DNA from: SFHK01 sp045538305
GTDB taxonomy: Bacteria; Bacillota; Clostridia; Christensenellales; Aristaeellaceae
DNA: 64,000 nucleotides
Assembly: GCA_045538305.1 (NCBI GenBank)
Contig: JAZSRC010000091.1
Location: 6,509 to 70,508, forward strand
Reading direction: 5' to 3'
Shown here: piece by piece, positions 17,873 through 26,409 of the stretch
Layout: every line of letters starts with the position of its first letter
How positions within the stretch are numbered: the stretch's first letter is position 1
Notes under the pieces: generated by a model
What the model was told of the DNA's origin: nothing
Database searches by the model: none
Seen by the model: only the letters and a program-made list of their open reading frames with translations
Position numbers and translations under genes: made by a program

Positions 17873-18804
17873 TGGCTACGAAAAATCAGATTCCCGAAGT
17901 CGATATTGTAATCGATGAAAAAGCAGGCGTTATACGGGAAGTAAAGCAGCCGAAGCTTCGCAGCAAGAAAGCGCACGAACGGCGCGTGAATGGTGCAATC
18001 TACGCCATTCTGATTGCCATGAGCATCATTTGGCTTTGCCCGTTCATACTGCTTGTGCTTCAGTCCTTTCGAACAGAATACGGCGGACAGGTAGCCTATA
18101 TCATTCCCAAGAGCTTCGGCCTTGAAAACTACCGTTTCATTCTTCAGGAAACCAAGTTCCTCCGCTGGTACGGAAATACGCTCATCATCGCGCTTTTCAA
18201 CTCCGTACTTCAAACCATTATCGTGCTCTCTGTCAGCTATTCTCTTTCCCGTATGCGCTTTCGCGGCAGAAAGCTGTTCATGAAGAGCGTACTGGTGCTG
18301 GGCATGTTCCCCGGCTTCCTTACCATGATCGCCCTTTACACCCTGCTTAAACAGCTTGGCCTTACGCAGGAAGGCGCGGTGCCCGGCCTGATTCTGATTT
18401 ACTGCGCATCCTCCGGTATGGGCTATTACATCTCCAAAGGGTTCTTCGACACCATCCCGAAGTCGCTGGACGAATCCGCTCGCATTGACGGCGCAACGCG
18501 CTTTCAGGTATTCAGAAAGATCATCATGCCGCTTTCCAAACCCATTATCATCTATACCATACTGATGGCGTTTATGGCGCCCTGGGGCGATTATGTGTTC
18601 GCATCCTACGTGGCCTTCGGTAAGGGCGAAAGCTACAACGTTGCGGTAGGCTTGTATGACTGGGTAAATACCAACGACTATCAGGGATACTTTACCAAGT
18701 TCTGCTCCGGCGGCGTTCTGGTTGCAATACCGATCACGGCACTGTTCCTGATGCTGCAGAAGTATTATGTTGAGGGCGTCACCGGCGGCGCCGTAAAGGG
18801 TTAA
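17872..18804 (+). CDS. Sugar ABC transporter permease, MalG-like
   Basis: 310 residues with six membrane helices after a 45-residue polar N-terminus. The EAA loop reads LDESARIDGATRFQVFRKIIMPLSKP, the contact site for the ATPase. It pairs with the MalF-like subunit, to which it is translationally coupled (stop and start share a base; GAGGAGG lies within the end of the upstream gene). The ATPase gene follows after 15 bases. Confidence 0.93.
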   Translation: MATKNQIPEVDIVIDEKAGVIREVKQPKLRSKKAHERRVNGAIYAILIAMSIIWLCPFILLVLQSFRTEYGGQVAYIIPKSFGLENYRFILQETKFLRWYGNTLIIALFNSVLQTIIVLSVSYSLSRMRFRGRKLFMKSVLVLGMFPGFLTMIALYTLLKQLGLTQEGAVPGLILIYCASSGMGYYISKGFFDTIPKSLDESARIDGATRFQVFRKIIMPLSKPIIIYTILMAFMAPWGDYVFASYVAFGKGESYNVAVGLYDWVNTNDYQGYFTKFCSGGVLVAIPITALFLMLQKYYVEGVTGGAVKG

Positions 18805-18819
18805 GGAGGAAATTCACTT

Positions 18820-19947
18820 ATGGCAAGCGTAACACTTGAGCATGTAAAAAAGATATATGATAACTCCGTAGTTGCGGTTCAGGACTTTAATCTGAAGATT
18901 GAAGATAAGGAATTTGTCGTGTTCGTAGGCCCCTCCGGCTGCGGAAAATCCACGACGCTCCGAATGATTGCAGGCCTTGAGGACATTTCCGAAGGTACGC
19001 TGAAAATCGGCGATCGCGTTGTAAACGACGTTGAGCCCAAGGATCGAGACATCGCAATGGTATTCCAGAACTACGCGCTGTATCCCCACATCAGCGTATA
19101 CGAGAACCTCGCCTTCTCTCTGCGCATCCGTAAAATGAATAAAGAAGAGATTCATCGCCGCGTATGCCAGGCTGCCGAGATTCTGGGCATTACCGAATAC
19201 CTCGCCCGTAAGCCCAAAGCCCTTTCCGGCGGACAGCGCCAGCGCGTAGCCATCGGCCGCGCAATCGTGCGCAATCCTCAGGTATTCCTGATGGACGAAC
19301 CCCTTTCCAACCTTGATGCAAAGCTCAGAAACCAGATGCGCGCCGAAATCATCCTGCTCAGAAAGCGCCTGGACACCACGTTCATCTACGTAACCCACGA
19401 TCAGACCGAGGCCATGACGCTGGGCGACCGCATTGTTATCATGAAGGACGGCTTTATTCAGCAGGTCGGAACGCCGCAGGAGGTTTTCGAAACCCCGCAT
19501 AATCTGTTTGTTGCCGGATTCATCGGGTCTCCCCAAATGAATATTTTCGAAGCCAAGCTGAATAAGGAAGCAAACGGCTACAGCGTAGAAGTGCTCGGGT
19601 ACAAGATCGCTCTCGATTCTGAAAAGTGCGAACTCCTGAAGAACAGAAACATTTCCTCCATGAACGTATTGCTCGGCATTCGTCCCGAGCATATGACCGC
19701 GCAGTTCCAGCACGGAAATAACTGCATGACCGGTGAGATTACCGTAAACGAAATGATGGGCAGCGAGCTGCACCTGCACGTAGCGGCAGGAACCAGCAAA
19801 AACATCATACTGCGCATTCCTACCATCGACCTTACCAGCCAGCAGCGCGCTTCCCTCTCTGCAGGAAACAAGCTTTACTTCACCTTCCCCAGCAAGGTTA
19901 TTCAGCTTTTTGATCCTCAGACCGAAGAAAGCCTGCTGTATCGTTAA
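18820..19947 (+). CDS. Sugar ABC transporter ATPase, MsmX/UgpC/MalK type
   Basis: 375 residues. It hydrolyses ATP to drive the MalFG-type permease. Walker A is GPSGCGKST (37-45), the signature LSGGQ is at 135-139 and Walker B is FLMDEP (about 156-161), with the switch His in VTHDQTEAMTLGDR. A C-terminal TOBE-like domain (from about 240) is typical of the CUT1 subfamily. RBS AAGGAGG. In B. subtilis one shared ATPase (MsmX) serves several importers; here it is encoded in the operon, though it could still serve others. Confidence 0.95.
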   Translation: MASVTLEHVKKIYDNSVVAVQDFNLKIEDKEFVVFVGPSGCGKSTTLRMIAGLEDISEGTLKIGDRVVNDVEPKDRDIAMVFQNYALYPHISVYENLAFSLRIRKMNKEEIHRRVCQAAEILGITEYLARKPKALSGGQRQRVAIGRAIVRNPQVFLMDEPLSNLDAKLRNQMRAEIILLRKRLDTTFIYVTHDQTEAMTLGDRIVIMKDGFIQQVGTPQEVFETPHNLFVAGFIGSPQMNIFEAKLNKEANGYSVEVLGYKIALDSEKCELLKNRNISSMNVLLGIRPEHMTAQFQHGNNCMTGEITVNEMMGSELHLHVAAGTSKNIILRIPTIDLTSQQRASLSAGNKLYFTFPSKVIQLFDPQTEESLLYR

Positions 19948-19971
19948 TCATTTCCCATACTCCAAAAAGAC

Positions 19972-20006
19972 ACGGATGCCGCAAAATTCCAACGGCATCC
20001 GTTTTG
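19972..20006 (+). terminator. Bidirectional terminator between the glycan operon and pcp
   Basis: A 10-base-pair stem (ACGGATGCCG and complement) is followed by TTTTG on the plus strand and, on the minus strand, by GTCTTTTT. It can end both converging transcripts. Confidence 0.8.
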
Positions 20007-20026
20007 TTGTACTTTCAGAATAAGCG

Positions 20027-20617
20027 TTATTCGTCAATAGCTCCGATTGCAACTGTAAGCGCGCACACAAGATCCGAAAGGGCAAACTCCGGTGCACCTT
20101 CCTTCTGGCCAATCGTATACGGCACATGAATAAAACAAGCTCGTACGGGGCTGTCCTTAAAGTGATTCAGCACCGTAAACAATATGTCGTTGCACACGTA
20201 GGTTCCGGCGGAGTAGGAAACCTTCGCCGAAATTCCCGCCTTTGATATCGCCTCTGCCATCCTTCTTACAGGCAATGTAGAAAAGAACGCATCCGGTGCG
20301 CCTTCGGCTATTCTTTCATCAAGCGGCTGGTTTCCTTCATTGTCGCCAATCGCGGCATGCCTCAGGTTAATGCCCACCATTTCCGGCGTAACTGCGTCTC
20401 GCCCTCCGGCGAGCCCTACCATGATTATAGCGTCCGCACCGATTACTTCCGCCTTTTCTATCGCCAAACAGGCCGCCTTGCCAAACACGACCGGAAGCTG
20501 CATCTTTGTAAGCAAAACGCCCTCAACGGCATCAGGAAGCGCCTTCACGGCTTCCCATGACGGATTCATCCCCTGGTCTCCAAACGGCTCAAAGCCGGTA
20601 ATCAGCAGATTTTTCAT
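20027..20617 (-). CDS. pcp: Pyroglutamyl-peptidase I
   Basis: 196 residues, cytosolic cysteine peptidase of family C15 that removes N-terminal pyroglutamate from peptides. The catalytic triad is in place: Glu79 (GRDAVTPE), Cys142 (SAGTYVCN) and His164 (FIHVPY). The N-terminal LLITGFEPFGDQGMNPS is the family signature. Length is close to the usual 200-215. Monocistronic, with an extended -10 promoter upstream and a shared terminator downstream. Assignment is firm. Confidence 0.95.
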   Translation of the reverse strand: MKNLLITGFEPFGDQGMNPSWEAVKALPDAVEGVLLTKMQLPVVFGKAACLAIEKAEVIGADAIIMVGLAGGRDAVTPEMVGINLRHAAIGDNEGNQPLDERIAEGAPDAFFSTLPVRRMAEAISKAGISAKVSYSAGTYVCNDILFTVLNHFKDSPVRACFIHVPYTIGQKEGAPEFALSDLVCALTVAIGAIDE

Positions 20618-20649
20618 ATACCTTCAACTCACTTTTCTTTCCCGATTCC

Positions 20650-20678
20650 ATTGTACCATACCCGTACCAAAAAGTCAG
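20650..20678 (-). promoter_or_regulatory. Promoter of pcp
   Basis: On the minus strand CTGACT (20673-20678), 17 bases, TACAAT (20650-20655), with TATGG before the -10 giving an extended -10 element. Confidence 0.55.
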
Positions 20679-20698
20679 TATTTTCAATAAAAACAATA

Positions 20699-20725
20699 AA
20701 GCTTGAAGACAAATGCTTCAAGCTT
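20699..20725 (-). terminator. tRNA-Ser terminator
   Basis: A 10-base-pair stem (AAGCTTGAAG and complement, 7-base loop) lies 4 bases after the tRNA 3' end. On the minus strand it is followed by TATTGTTTTTATTG. Confidence 0.85.
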
Positions 20726-20729
20726 TGAG

Positions 20730-20819
20730 CGGAGGAGGAGGGATTCGAACCCTCGAGACGCTTTTGACGCCTACACGATTTCCAGTCGTGCGCCCTCGAC
20801 CAAGCTAGGCGACTCCTCC
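20730..20819 (-). tRNA. tRNA-Ser (anticodon GGA)
   Basis: A 90-base class II tRNA on the minus strand. The acceptor stem GGAGGAG pairs with CTCCTCC, the anticodon stem CACGA/TCGTG encloses CTGGAAA (anticodon GGA), and a long variable arm (GGCGTCAAAAGCGTC) is present, as in tRNA-Ser. The T arm contains GGTTCGAATCC. The discriminator is G; CCA is not encoded. It reads UCC and UCU codons. Confidence 0.97.
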
Positions 20820-20957
20820 ATACAGGTCGATGTGAAATATGAAATTGTGCTTTTCTTTACCCGACGCATAATATTATACCATGCTGCCATCTAAATTGCA
20901 ATAGCTTTTTTATATTATTTATATGTAAACAGCGCGGCGGTAAAAGCGCTTTTGTGG

Positions 20958-20995
20958 ATTCGGCGGAGCATATGCTTTCGTTTGCTCCGCCGAAT
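20958..20995 (-). terminator. Hairpin after the GH3 operon
   Basis: A 13-base-pair perfect stem (ATTCGGCGGAGCA and complement) with a 12-base loop lies 27 bases beyond the GH3 stop. The T-run is poor, so it may be a terminator or an mRNA-end stabiliser. The 140 bases between it and the tRNA hold no other clear feature. Confidence 0.65.
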
Positions 20996-21022
20996 CACGC
21001 CTATTCAAGCTTTCGTATTATG

Positions 21023-23290
21023 TCAGGATCGGTTGATCATCTCCACCATACCGATCAGCTGGTCATAGGTAACTGCGCCGCCGGAGAAGCTTGCGATGCT
21101 TCTAAGGGGCATATAGCGAATCATTGCCGCCATCATATCCTTGGAAATCGCGCCTTCCCCGCCTTCATCGGCTTTATCAAAACCCATGCCAGCCATCATT
21201 CCATCGATCATGGGCTTAAGAACCTTCATCGCTTTCGGGCTCTTCATGAAGTCGTCCACAATGCTGTTTACAGTAAACTGAACGGGGATTTCCACTGTGC
21301 TTTCCACATTGATTTTCTTGGACAGTACAATGTCCCGGCTGTTTCTTCCGATCTCGATTGCAAACGCGCCGCTTTCCACATGCCAATCGTGAAGCTGTAC
21401 ATTCCAGTATGCAAATGCGTATTTATCAAGTTCAAACTCAACCGTCTTCGTTTCGCCAGGATTCAGGAACAGCTTTTCAAAGCCTTTCAGCTCCCTGACA
21501 GGACGGAAAACAGAAGATTCTTTATCGCCGACATACAGCTGAACGACTTCCTTACCGGGAAGCAGGCCGGTGTTGGTAACGTCCACGCTGACCTTCACGG
21601 AATCGGTATCGCAAATGCAGTCCGAATCAATGGTAAGGTTAGAGTATTCAAAGCCCGTATAGCTAAGGCCGTAACCGAAGGGGAACAATACGTCCATGTT
21701 CTTCTTATCGTAATAGCGATAGCCTACAAATACGCCTTCATTGTATACCGCATTGTCGCCTTCTCCCCCATAGGTGAGATAGCACGGCGTATCGGACAGC
21801 TGCTTCGGGAAGCTTTCCGGAAGCCTTCCGCAAGGGTTCACATCGCCATACAGCACATCCTTCGTAGCGCCGCCCACAGCCTGACCGCCCAGATACGCTT
21901 CAATAACCGCCTTGGCCGAATCAATCCACGGCATCTCAACGGGAGAACCGTTATACAAAACAACGATTGTGTTCTGATTCGCCTTGTATACCTCTTCAAT
22001 CAGGCGCACCTGACAGGCCGGCATGCGCATATGCGTTCGGTCGTATCCCTCGGATTCAAACAAATCCGGAAGACCCGCAACAATCACAGCCTTATCTGCC
22101 GCGCGCGCCGCCTGAACAGCTTCCGAAATCAGCGTTTCATCCGGCGTTTCCGTTACGATATCATAGCCCTGAGCATAAGTAATGCCCGCTTCTCCCTCGA
22201 GGGCATCCATAAGGCTGGTAATTTTATGGCAGTTAATGTGGCTGCTTCCGCCGCCCTGAAAACGCGGCTGCACAGCAAACTTACCGATTACAGCAACCTT
22301 TTCACCCTTTTTCAGAGGAAGAACACCGTCTTCATTTTTTAAGAGCACCATGCACTCCGCCGCCATGCGTCTTGCCTCTTCGTGCTGGGCATCCTTATCC
22401 CAAACCGTTTCGGGCTTTGCGTTTTCAAGATAGCGATTATGAACGGTAAGCAGCCTTTCAACTGCAAGGTCAACGTCTTTTTCATCAAGCTCGCCCTTTT
22501 TTACCGCTTCCACTACTCTCTTATCGTTTGCGCCGCCGGATGCTGGCATTTCCAGATCCAATCCCGCGTGAACGCCCTTTACACGATCGCTTACGGCGCC
22601 CCAGTCGCTCACGACATAGCCGTCAAAGCCCCACTCGCCGCGCAGAAGGTCGGTAAGCAGCCAGCGATTCTGCGAGGCAAATTCGCCGTTAATGCGGTTA
22701 TAGGAGCACATCACCGTCCACGCTTTTCCCTTTTTCACAGCGCTTTCAAACGCCGGGAAATAGATTTCGCGAAGCGTGCGCTCATCCACAATGCTGTCGG
22801 ATGACATGCGCCTGTGTTCCTGACTGTTGGCAGCAAAATGCTTTACGGACACACCGATGTTTTTGCTCTGAATTCCGTGAATAAGGCTGGTGGACAGCTC
22901 TGCCGCCAGATACGGATCCTCGCTGAAGTACTCAAAATTCCTTCCGCAAAGCGGAGAACGCTTGATATTGACAGCCGGGCCGAGGTTTACAGCCACGCGC
23001 TCGTGCTGACAGGCATCGCCCACGCCTTCGCCAATCTTTCTGGTCAGCTCGCGGTCAAAGCTCGCCGCGCTTGCGCAGGCTGTGGGATAGCAAACTGCCT
23101 TCACACTTGCGTTGATACCCAAATGATCCGCGCTTTCATCCTGCTTGCGAAGACCATGCGGGCCGTCGGATACCATCACGCTTGCAATGCCAAGCCGCTC
23201 AACCGGCTTGGTATGCCAGAAATCGAGGCCGGAAAGCAGCGATGCCTTTTCTTCAAGCGTCATTTCGGAAATGATTTTCTTAATATCCAT
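21023..23290 (-). CDS. GH3 beta-glucosidase-type glycoside hydrolase
   Basis: 755 residues without signal peptide, so cytosolic. The N-terminal (beta/alpha)8 domain has VSDGPHGLRKQ, SVKHFAANSQEHRR (substrate-binding Lys-His) and the nucleophile Asp229 in YVVSDWGA. A second alpha/beta domain (from about 310) and a C-terminal fibronectin III-like domain (about 560-640, TNTGLLPGKEVVQLYVGD) follow. The last 100 residues, with a Met-rich helical stretch, extend past the usual end. It releases terminal beta-glucose (or xylose) from imported oligosaccharides. RBS GGAGGTTAAG. It is last gene of the Opp-like operon, which suggests that transporter brings in its substrate. Confidence 0.93.
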   Translation of the reverse strand: MDIKKIISEMTLEEKASLLSGLDFWHTKPVERLGIASVMVSDGPHGLRKQDESADHLGINASVKAVCYPTACASAASFDRELTRKIGEGVGDACQHERVAVNLGPAVNIKRSPLCGRNFEYFSEDPYLAAELSTSLIHGIQSKNIGVSVKHFAANSQEHRRMSSDSIVDERTLREIYFPAFESAVKKGKAWTVMCSYNRINGEFASQNRWLLTDLLRGEWGFDGYVVSDWGAVSDRVKGVHAGLDLEMPASGGANDKRVVEAVKKGELDEKDVDLAVERLLTVHNRYLENAKPETVWDKDAQHEEARRMAAECMVLLKNEDGVLPLKKGEKVAVIGKFAVQPRFQGGGSSHINCHKITSLMDALEGEAGITYAQGYDIVTETPDETLISEAVQAARAADKAVIVAGLPDLFESEGYDRTHMRMPACQVRLIEEVYKANQNTIVVLYNGSPVEMPWIDSAKAVIEAYLGGQAVGGATKDVLYGDVNPCGRLPESFPKQLSDTPCYLTYGGEGDNAVYNEGVFVGYRYYDKKNMDVLFPFGYGLSYTGFEYSNLTIDSDCICDTDSVKVSVDVTNTGLLPGKEVVQLYVGDKESSVFRPVRELKGFEKLFLNPGETKTVEFELDKYAFAYWNVQLHDWHVESGAFAIEIGRNSRDIVLSKKINVESTVEIPVQFTVNSIVDDFMKSPKAMKVLKPMIDGMMAGMGFDKADEGGEGAISKDMMAAMIRYMPLRSIASFSGGAVTYDQLIGMVEMINRS

Positions 23291-23291
23291 C

Positions 23292-24128
23292 TTAACCTCC
23301 GCTTACCGTAGAAAGATCCCACGGCTCATGAATCTTCGGAACGTCCGAAATCAGGCGCTTTGTATAAGCGGCTTGCGGATTCAGAATCACTTCATCCGCG
23401 CTGCCTCTTTCAACAAACTTTCCATGTTCCATAATGTACACGGTATCAGAAATGTAATAAGCAAGGCCGATATCGTGGGTAATGAAAATAATGGTCATTC
23501 CGATTTCGTCCCTCAACTGCAAAAGCATGTCGAGTATCGTCGCGCGGGAGCAGGCGTCGATCATACTGGTCGGTTCGTCCGCAAGCAGTATTTTGGGCTT
23601 TAAAAGGAAAATTCTCGCAATCATCAAGCGCTGCATCTGACCGCCGGAAAGCTCGAACGGATACTTATTCGTAAGCTCTTCAAACTTCAGGTTTACAAAT
23701 GAACACGCCTCTGTCATCATTTCAATTTTCTTTGCCTGAGGGAGTTTCCGTCCGCCGCGCATGTGTATGCAATCCAAAAGCACGGTATCAATCTTGGAAA
23801 ATACATTGAAGGACGAGAACGGGTCCTGAAATATCGCCTGAATGCCCTGCCAATACTTTTTCTTGGCTATGCGGGTAGAAATATCGCGCTTTTTGCCCTG
23901 GAAGTAAATTTCTCCCTTAGTCAGATTCAGAAGGCCAAGAAGCATTTTGGAAAGCGTCGTTTTGCCGCTGCCGCTTTCGCCAACAATGCTGACCAGTTCG
24001 CCCTCACGAAAATCGAAGCTTACATTATTGACCGCCGTGACTGCATTTTTGCCGTAACCGAATACTTTGGTTACACCCCTGCCAGTCAGGCAAATCGGGC
24101 GCTTTGCCAAATCTTTATTGCTGTTCAC
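23292..24128 (-). CDS. Oligopeptide/oligosaccharide ABC transporter ATPase, OppF/DppF type
   Basis: 278 residues. Walker A GESGSGKTT, signature LSGGQMQRL, Walker B ILLADEPTS and the switch His in ITHDIG are all visible. The start was placed at a GTG preceded by GGGAGG at 9 bases; the ORF extends 21 codons upstream, but those overlap the previous gene without a ribosome site. With this start the overlap with OppD is 14 bases. It lacks the Cys-rich C-terminal extension of OppD. Works with OppD as the energy module of the importer. Confidence 0.9.
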   Translation of the reverse strand: MNSNKDLAKRPICLTGRGVTKVFGYGKNAVTAVNNVSFDFREGELVSIVGESGSGKTTLSKMLLGLLNLTKGEIYFQGKKRDISTRIAKKKYWQGIQAIFQDPFSSFNVFSKIDTVLLDCIHMRGGRKLPQAKKIEMMTEACSFVNLKFEELTNKYPFELSGGQMQRLMIARIFLLKPKILLADEPTSMIDACSRATILDMLLQLRDEIGMTIIFITHDIGLAYYISDTVYIMEHGKFVERGSADEVILNPQAAYTKRLISDVPKIHEPWDLSTVSGG

Positions 24129-25128
24129 GTGCGTATACCTCCCTGAGCGCGTCGACGGACATGCCGCATCGGTAGCTGCGTCCGTCGCCAAATTCGGTCA
24201 TGATCACGGAGCCGCCTCTGCACTGGAACGTTGCATACTTGCATCTTTCTGCAAAGCGGCAGCCAGACGGAGGCCTTTTCAGGTTGGGCGGCGTTCCGGG
24301 AATGGCGGTCAGCTTGTTTGCGCGCATACCATCCTCCGGTACTAGTATCGAATTCATAAGGCCCTTGGAATAGGGATGAATGGGATCAAATACCATTTCC
24401 TTAGCCGTGCCCTTTTCAACAATCTGACCGGCATACATAACCATTATATCGTCGGTGACATTGTACAAGAGGGGCAGCTCATGGGTAATAAAGATCATAG
24501 CCTTGATATACCCCTTGTCCATCATATCCTTGAGCATTTTGATAACCATTTTCTGGCTGGTAACGTCAAGCGCCGAGGAGGGTTCATCGGCAATCAGAAC
24601 CTTGGGGTTAAGAATGGTAGAAATTGCAATAACAACTCGCTGCTTCATGCCGCCGGAAAGTTCTACCGCGTGGCGCTTAAGCACCTGCACGGGAAGACCA
24701 AGCTCCCGAAAGCGCTCTGTAGCCATAGCCAGTATTTTCCGCTCGTCTTCCTTGGGTCTGTGCGCGCGTACAACATCCACAATAAAATCCTTGATCCGGA
24801 TCGTCGGGTTCAGGGCATTCATAGCTGCCTGGGGGATGTAGGCAATTTCTGTGCCCAGTATATTTCTGCGAACCTGATCGGGATTCATACCGGATATGTT
24901 CACACCGTCAATGATAATATCGCCGGACATATAGTGAAGCGGCGCAAAGTAGTAGCCCATCAGGCTCAGAGCCAGCGTAGATTTTCCGCATCCGCTCTCG
25001 CCTGCAATGCCAAGGCTCTTGCCTTCCTCGATTTTGAGGGAAACATGATCCACGGCGTATACGTCTTCATGGAAGCGCGTAATATATTTGGTCGTCAATC
25101 CATTGACTTCCAGTATCGTTTTTGCCAT
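24115..25128 (-). CDS. Oligopeptide/oligosaccharide ABC transporter ATPase, OppD/DppD type
   Basis: 337 residues. Walker A is GESGCGKST, the signature is LSGGMKQRV, Walker B is VLIADEPSSALD and the switch region is FITHELPLL. The C-terminal oligo_HPY region (TAIPGTPPNLKRPPSGCRFAERCKYATFQC) carries the conserved cysteines that often hold an iron-sulfur cluster in this family. The ATG of MAKTIL is preceded by GAGGAGA; the longer ORF start lies inside OppC. Forms a heterodimer with the OppF-type ATPase. Confidence 0.92.
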   Translation of the reverse strand: MAKTILEVNGLTTKYITRFHEDVYAVDHVSLKIEEGKSLGIAGESGCGKSTLALSLMGYYFAPLHYMSGDIIIDGVNISGMNPDQVRRNILGTEIAYIPQAAMNALNPTIRIKDFIVDVVRAHRPKEDERKILAMATERFRELGLPVQVLKRHAVELSGGMKQRVVIAISTILNPKVLIADEPSSALDVTSQKMVIKMLKDMMDKGYIKAMIFITHELPLLYNVTDDIMVMYAGQIVEKGTAKEMVFDPIHPYSKGLMNSILVPEDGMRANKLTAIPGTPPNLKRPPSGCRFAERCKYATFQCRGGSVIMTEFGDGRSYRCGMSVDALREVYAREQQ

Positions 25129-25141
25129 GTCTGTCTCCTCC

Positions 25142-26395
25142 TTAATCGCGAAGCGTCGGATTAAATACCTGGTCAAGGCCGGTATTCATCAAGTTCAGAG
25201 AGAATGAAATAAGCGTAATGGTAAGAATAACCGGGAAGTAGGCCCACCAGGAGCCGTTCGTGTGAGCCGAATACAGCATTGCCCAGTTCATCATAAGGCC
25301 GAGCGTAGGCACCTCCGTGGTCTTGGGGCCAAGGCCCAGCAGGGACAGCTGCGCTTCGCTGAGAATGCCGCTTGACACCTGAAGAATGAAGGCCATCACG
25401 ACATAGCTTGCGATATAGGGAAGTATGTCCTTCATGATGATAGAAATCAGGCTATGGCCGGACAGCTTGGAAAGATTCACGTGATCGCGATTTCTGAGGC
25501 TGATTACCTGAGAGCGCACAGAGCGCGTCGTCCACGTCCAGCTGGTAAGGCCGATAACAAACGCAACAACATTCGCCCCTCGTTGTTCCTGACCAATGGA
25601 ATAGGAAATCAGTATGAGAAGCACGAAACCGGGAATAACCGTAAACACGTTTGTGATAAACATGATCAGATCGTCTGCGAAGCCGCCCAGATATCCCGCA
25701 AGCAAGCCCAGAAGAAGGCCGATAAACGTCGCTACCGCGCCGGCGATCAAACCGATTTTGATCGATGTTCCACATGCTGAAACAAGCTCCTTCAATACAT
25801 CGCGTCCGAAGTTATCGGTTCCAAGCGGAAGCCGCTTTACGTTTGCGATCTCATTCAGATTGACGTAATCCGTTTTGGAAATCGAACTTATTTCCTCAAG
25901 CTGTTTGGTTTCTTCGTTCAGATCCGCCACATACAGCTTATCGGAAGCACGGATTTCAAGAATGGAATTGTTCAGGCGCTTATAGTAGTTGCGCTTCGCC
26001 ATCGTCATTCCCTTGGGCTTGATGGACGGATCGTAATTTGCAAGCCAAAGATCGATCAGGGCATCCGTATCCGATATATCCGATATTGACGACGTATCAA
26101 TGCCCATTGTATCAAACCAATCCAGCATACTGATCCTGTCGGCGTCGCTGAGGAGCTTACGAATTCGGTTATCTTCCGCATCGGGCAGACGGAAGGTTTC
26201 CGTCTTGGCGCCTACAGTATCATACAGGGAAACGTATGTGCCGGGTTTTGCAAATGTACCTACGCCAATCATTTCCAATGGACTTCCCGGATTGAACAAA
26301 GGGTAAAACAGCATTACGAGCAAAATCATCACAAAAATCGAAAATCCGATTACAAACCGTGGAGAGTGGAAAACCTGCCGAATCGTATTTCTCAC
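25142..26395 (-). CDS. ABC transporter permease, OppC/DppC type, with long external loop
   Basis: 417 residues, longer than the usual 300. After helix 1 (about 15-33) there is a soluble insert of roughly 150 residues rich in Asp and Leu before the conserved PLGTDNFGRDVLKELV entry to the core. The core has about five helices and the EAA-type loop. The start is GTG, preceded by GGGGAGGGG. Such long loops are known in some carbohydrate-linked OppC proteins and may contact the binding protein (inference). 14 bases separate it from OppB. Confidence 0.9.
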   Translation of the reverse strand: MRNTIRQVFHSPRFVIGFSIFVMILLVMLFYPLFNPGSPLEMIGVGTFAKPGTYVSLYDTVGAKTETFRLPDAEDNRIRKLLSDADRISMLDWFDTMGIDTSSISDISDTDALIDLWLANYDPSIKPKGMTMAKRNYYKRLNNSILEIRASDKLYVADLNEETKQLEEISSISKTDYVNLNEIANVKRLPLGTDNFGRDVLKELVSACGTSIKIGLIAGAVATFIGLLLGLLAGYLGGFADDLIMFITNVFTVIPGFVLLILISYSIGQEQRGANVVAFVIGLTSWTWTTRSVRSQVISLRNRDHVNLSKLSGHSLISIIMKDILPYIASYVVMAFILQVSSGILSEAQLSLLGLGPKTTEVPTLGLMMNWAMLYSAHTNGSWWAYFPVILTITLISFSLNLMNTGLDQVFNPTLRD

Positions 26396-26409
26396 ATTTA
26401 CCCCTCCCC

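Noticed and set aside
20954..22342. 462-codon open frame opposite GH3
   Set aside because: Antisense to a well-supported GH3; it also runs through the terminator hairpin and has no plausible domains.
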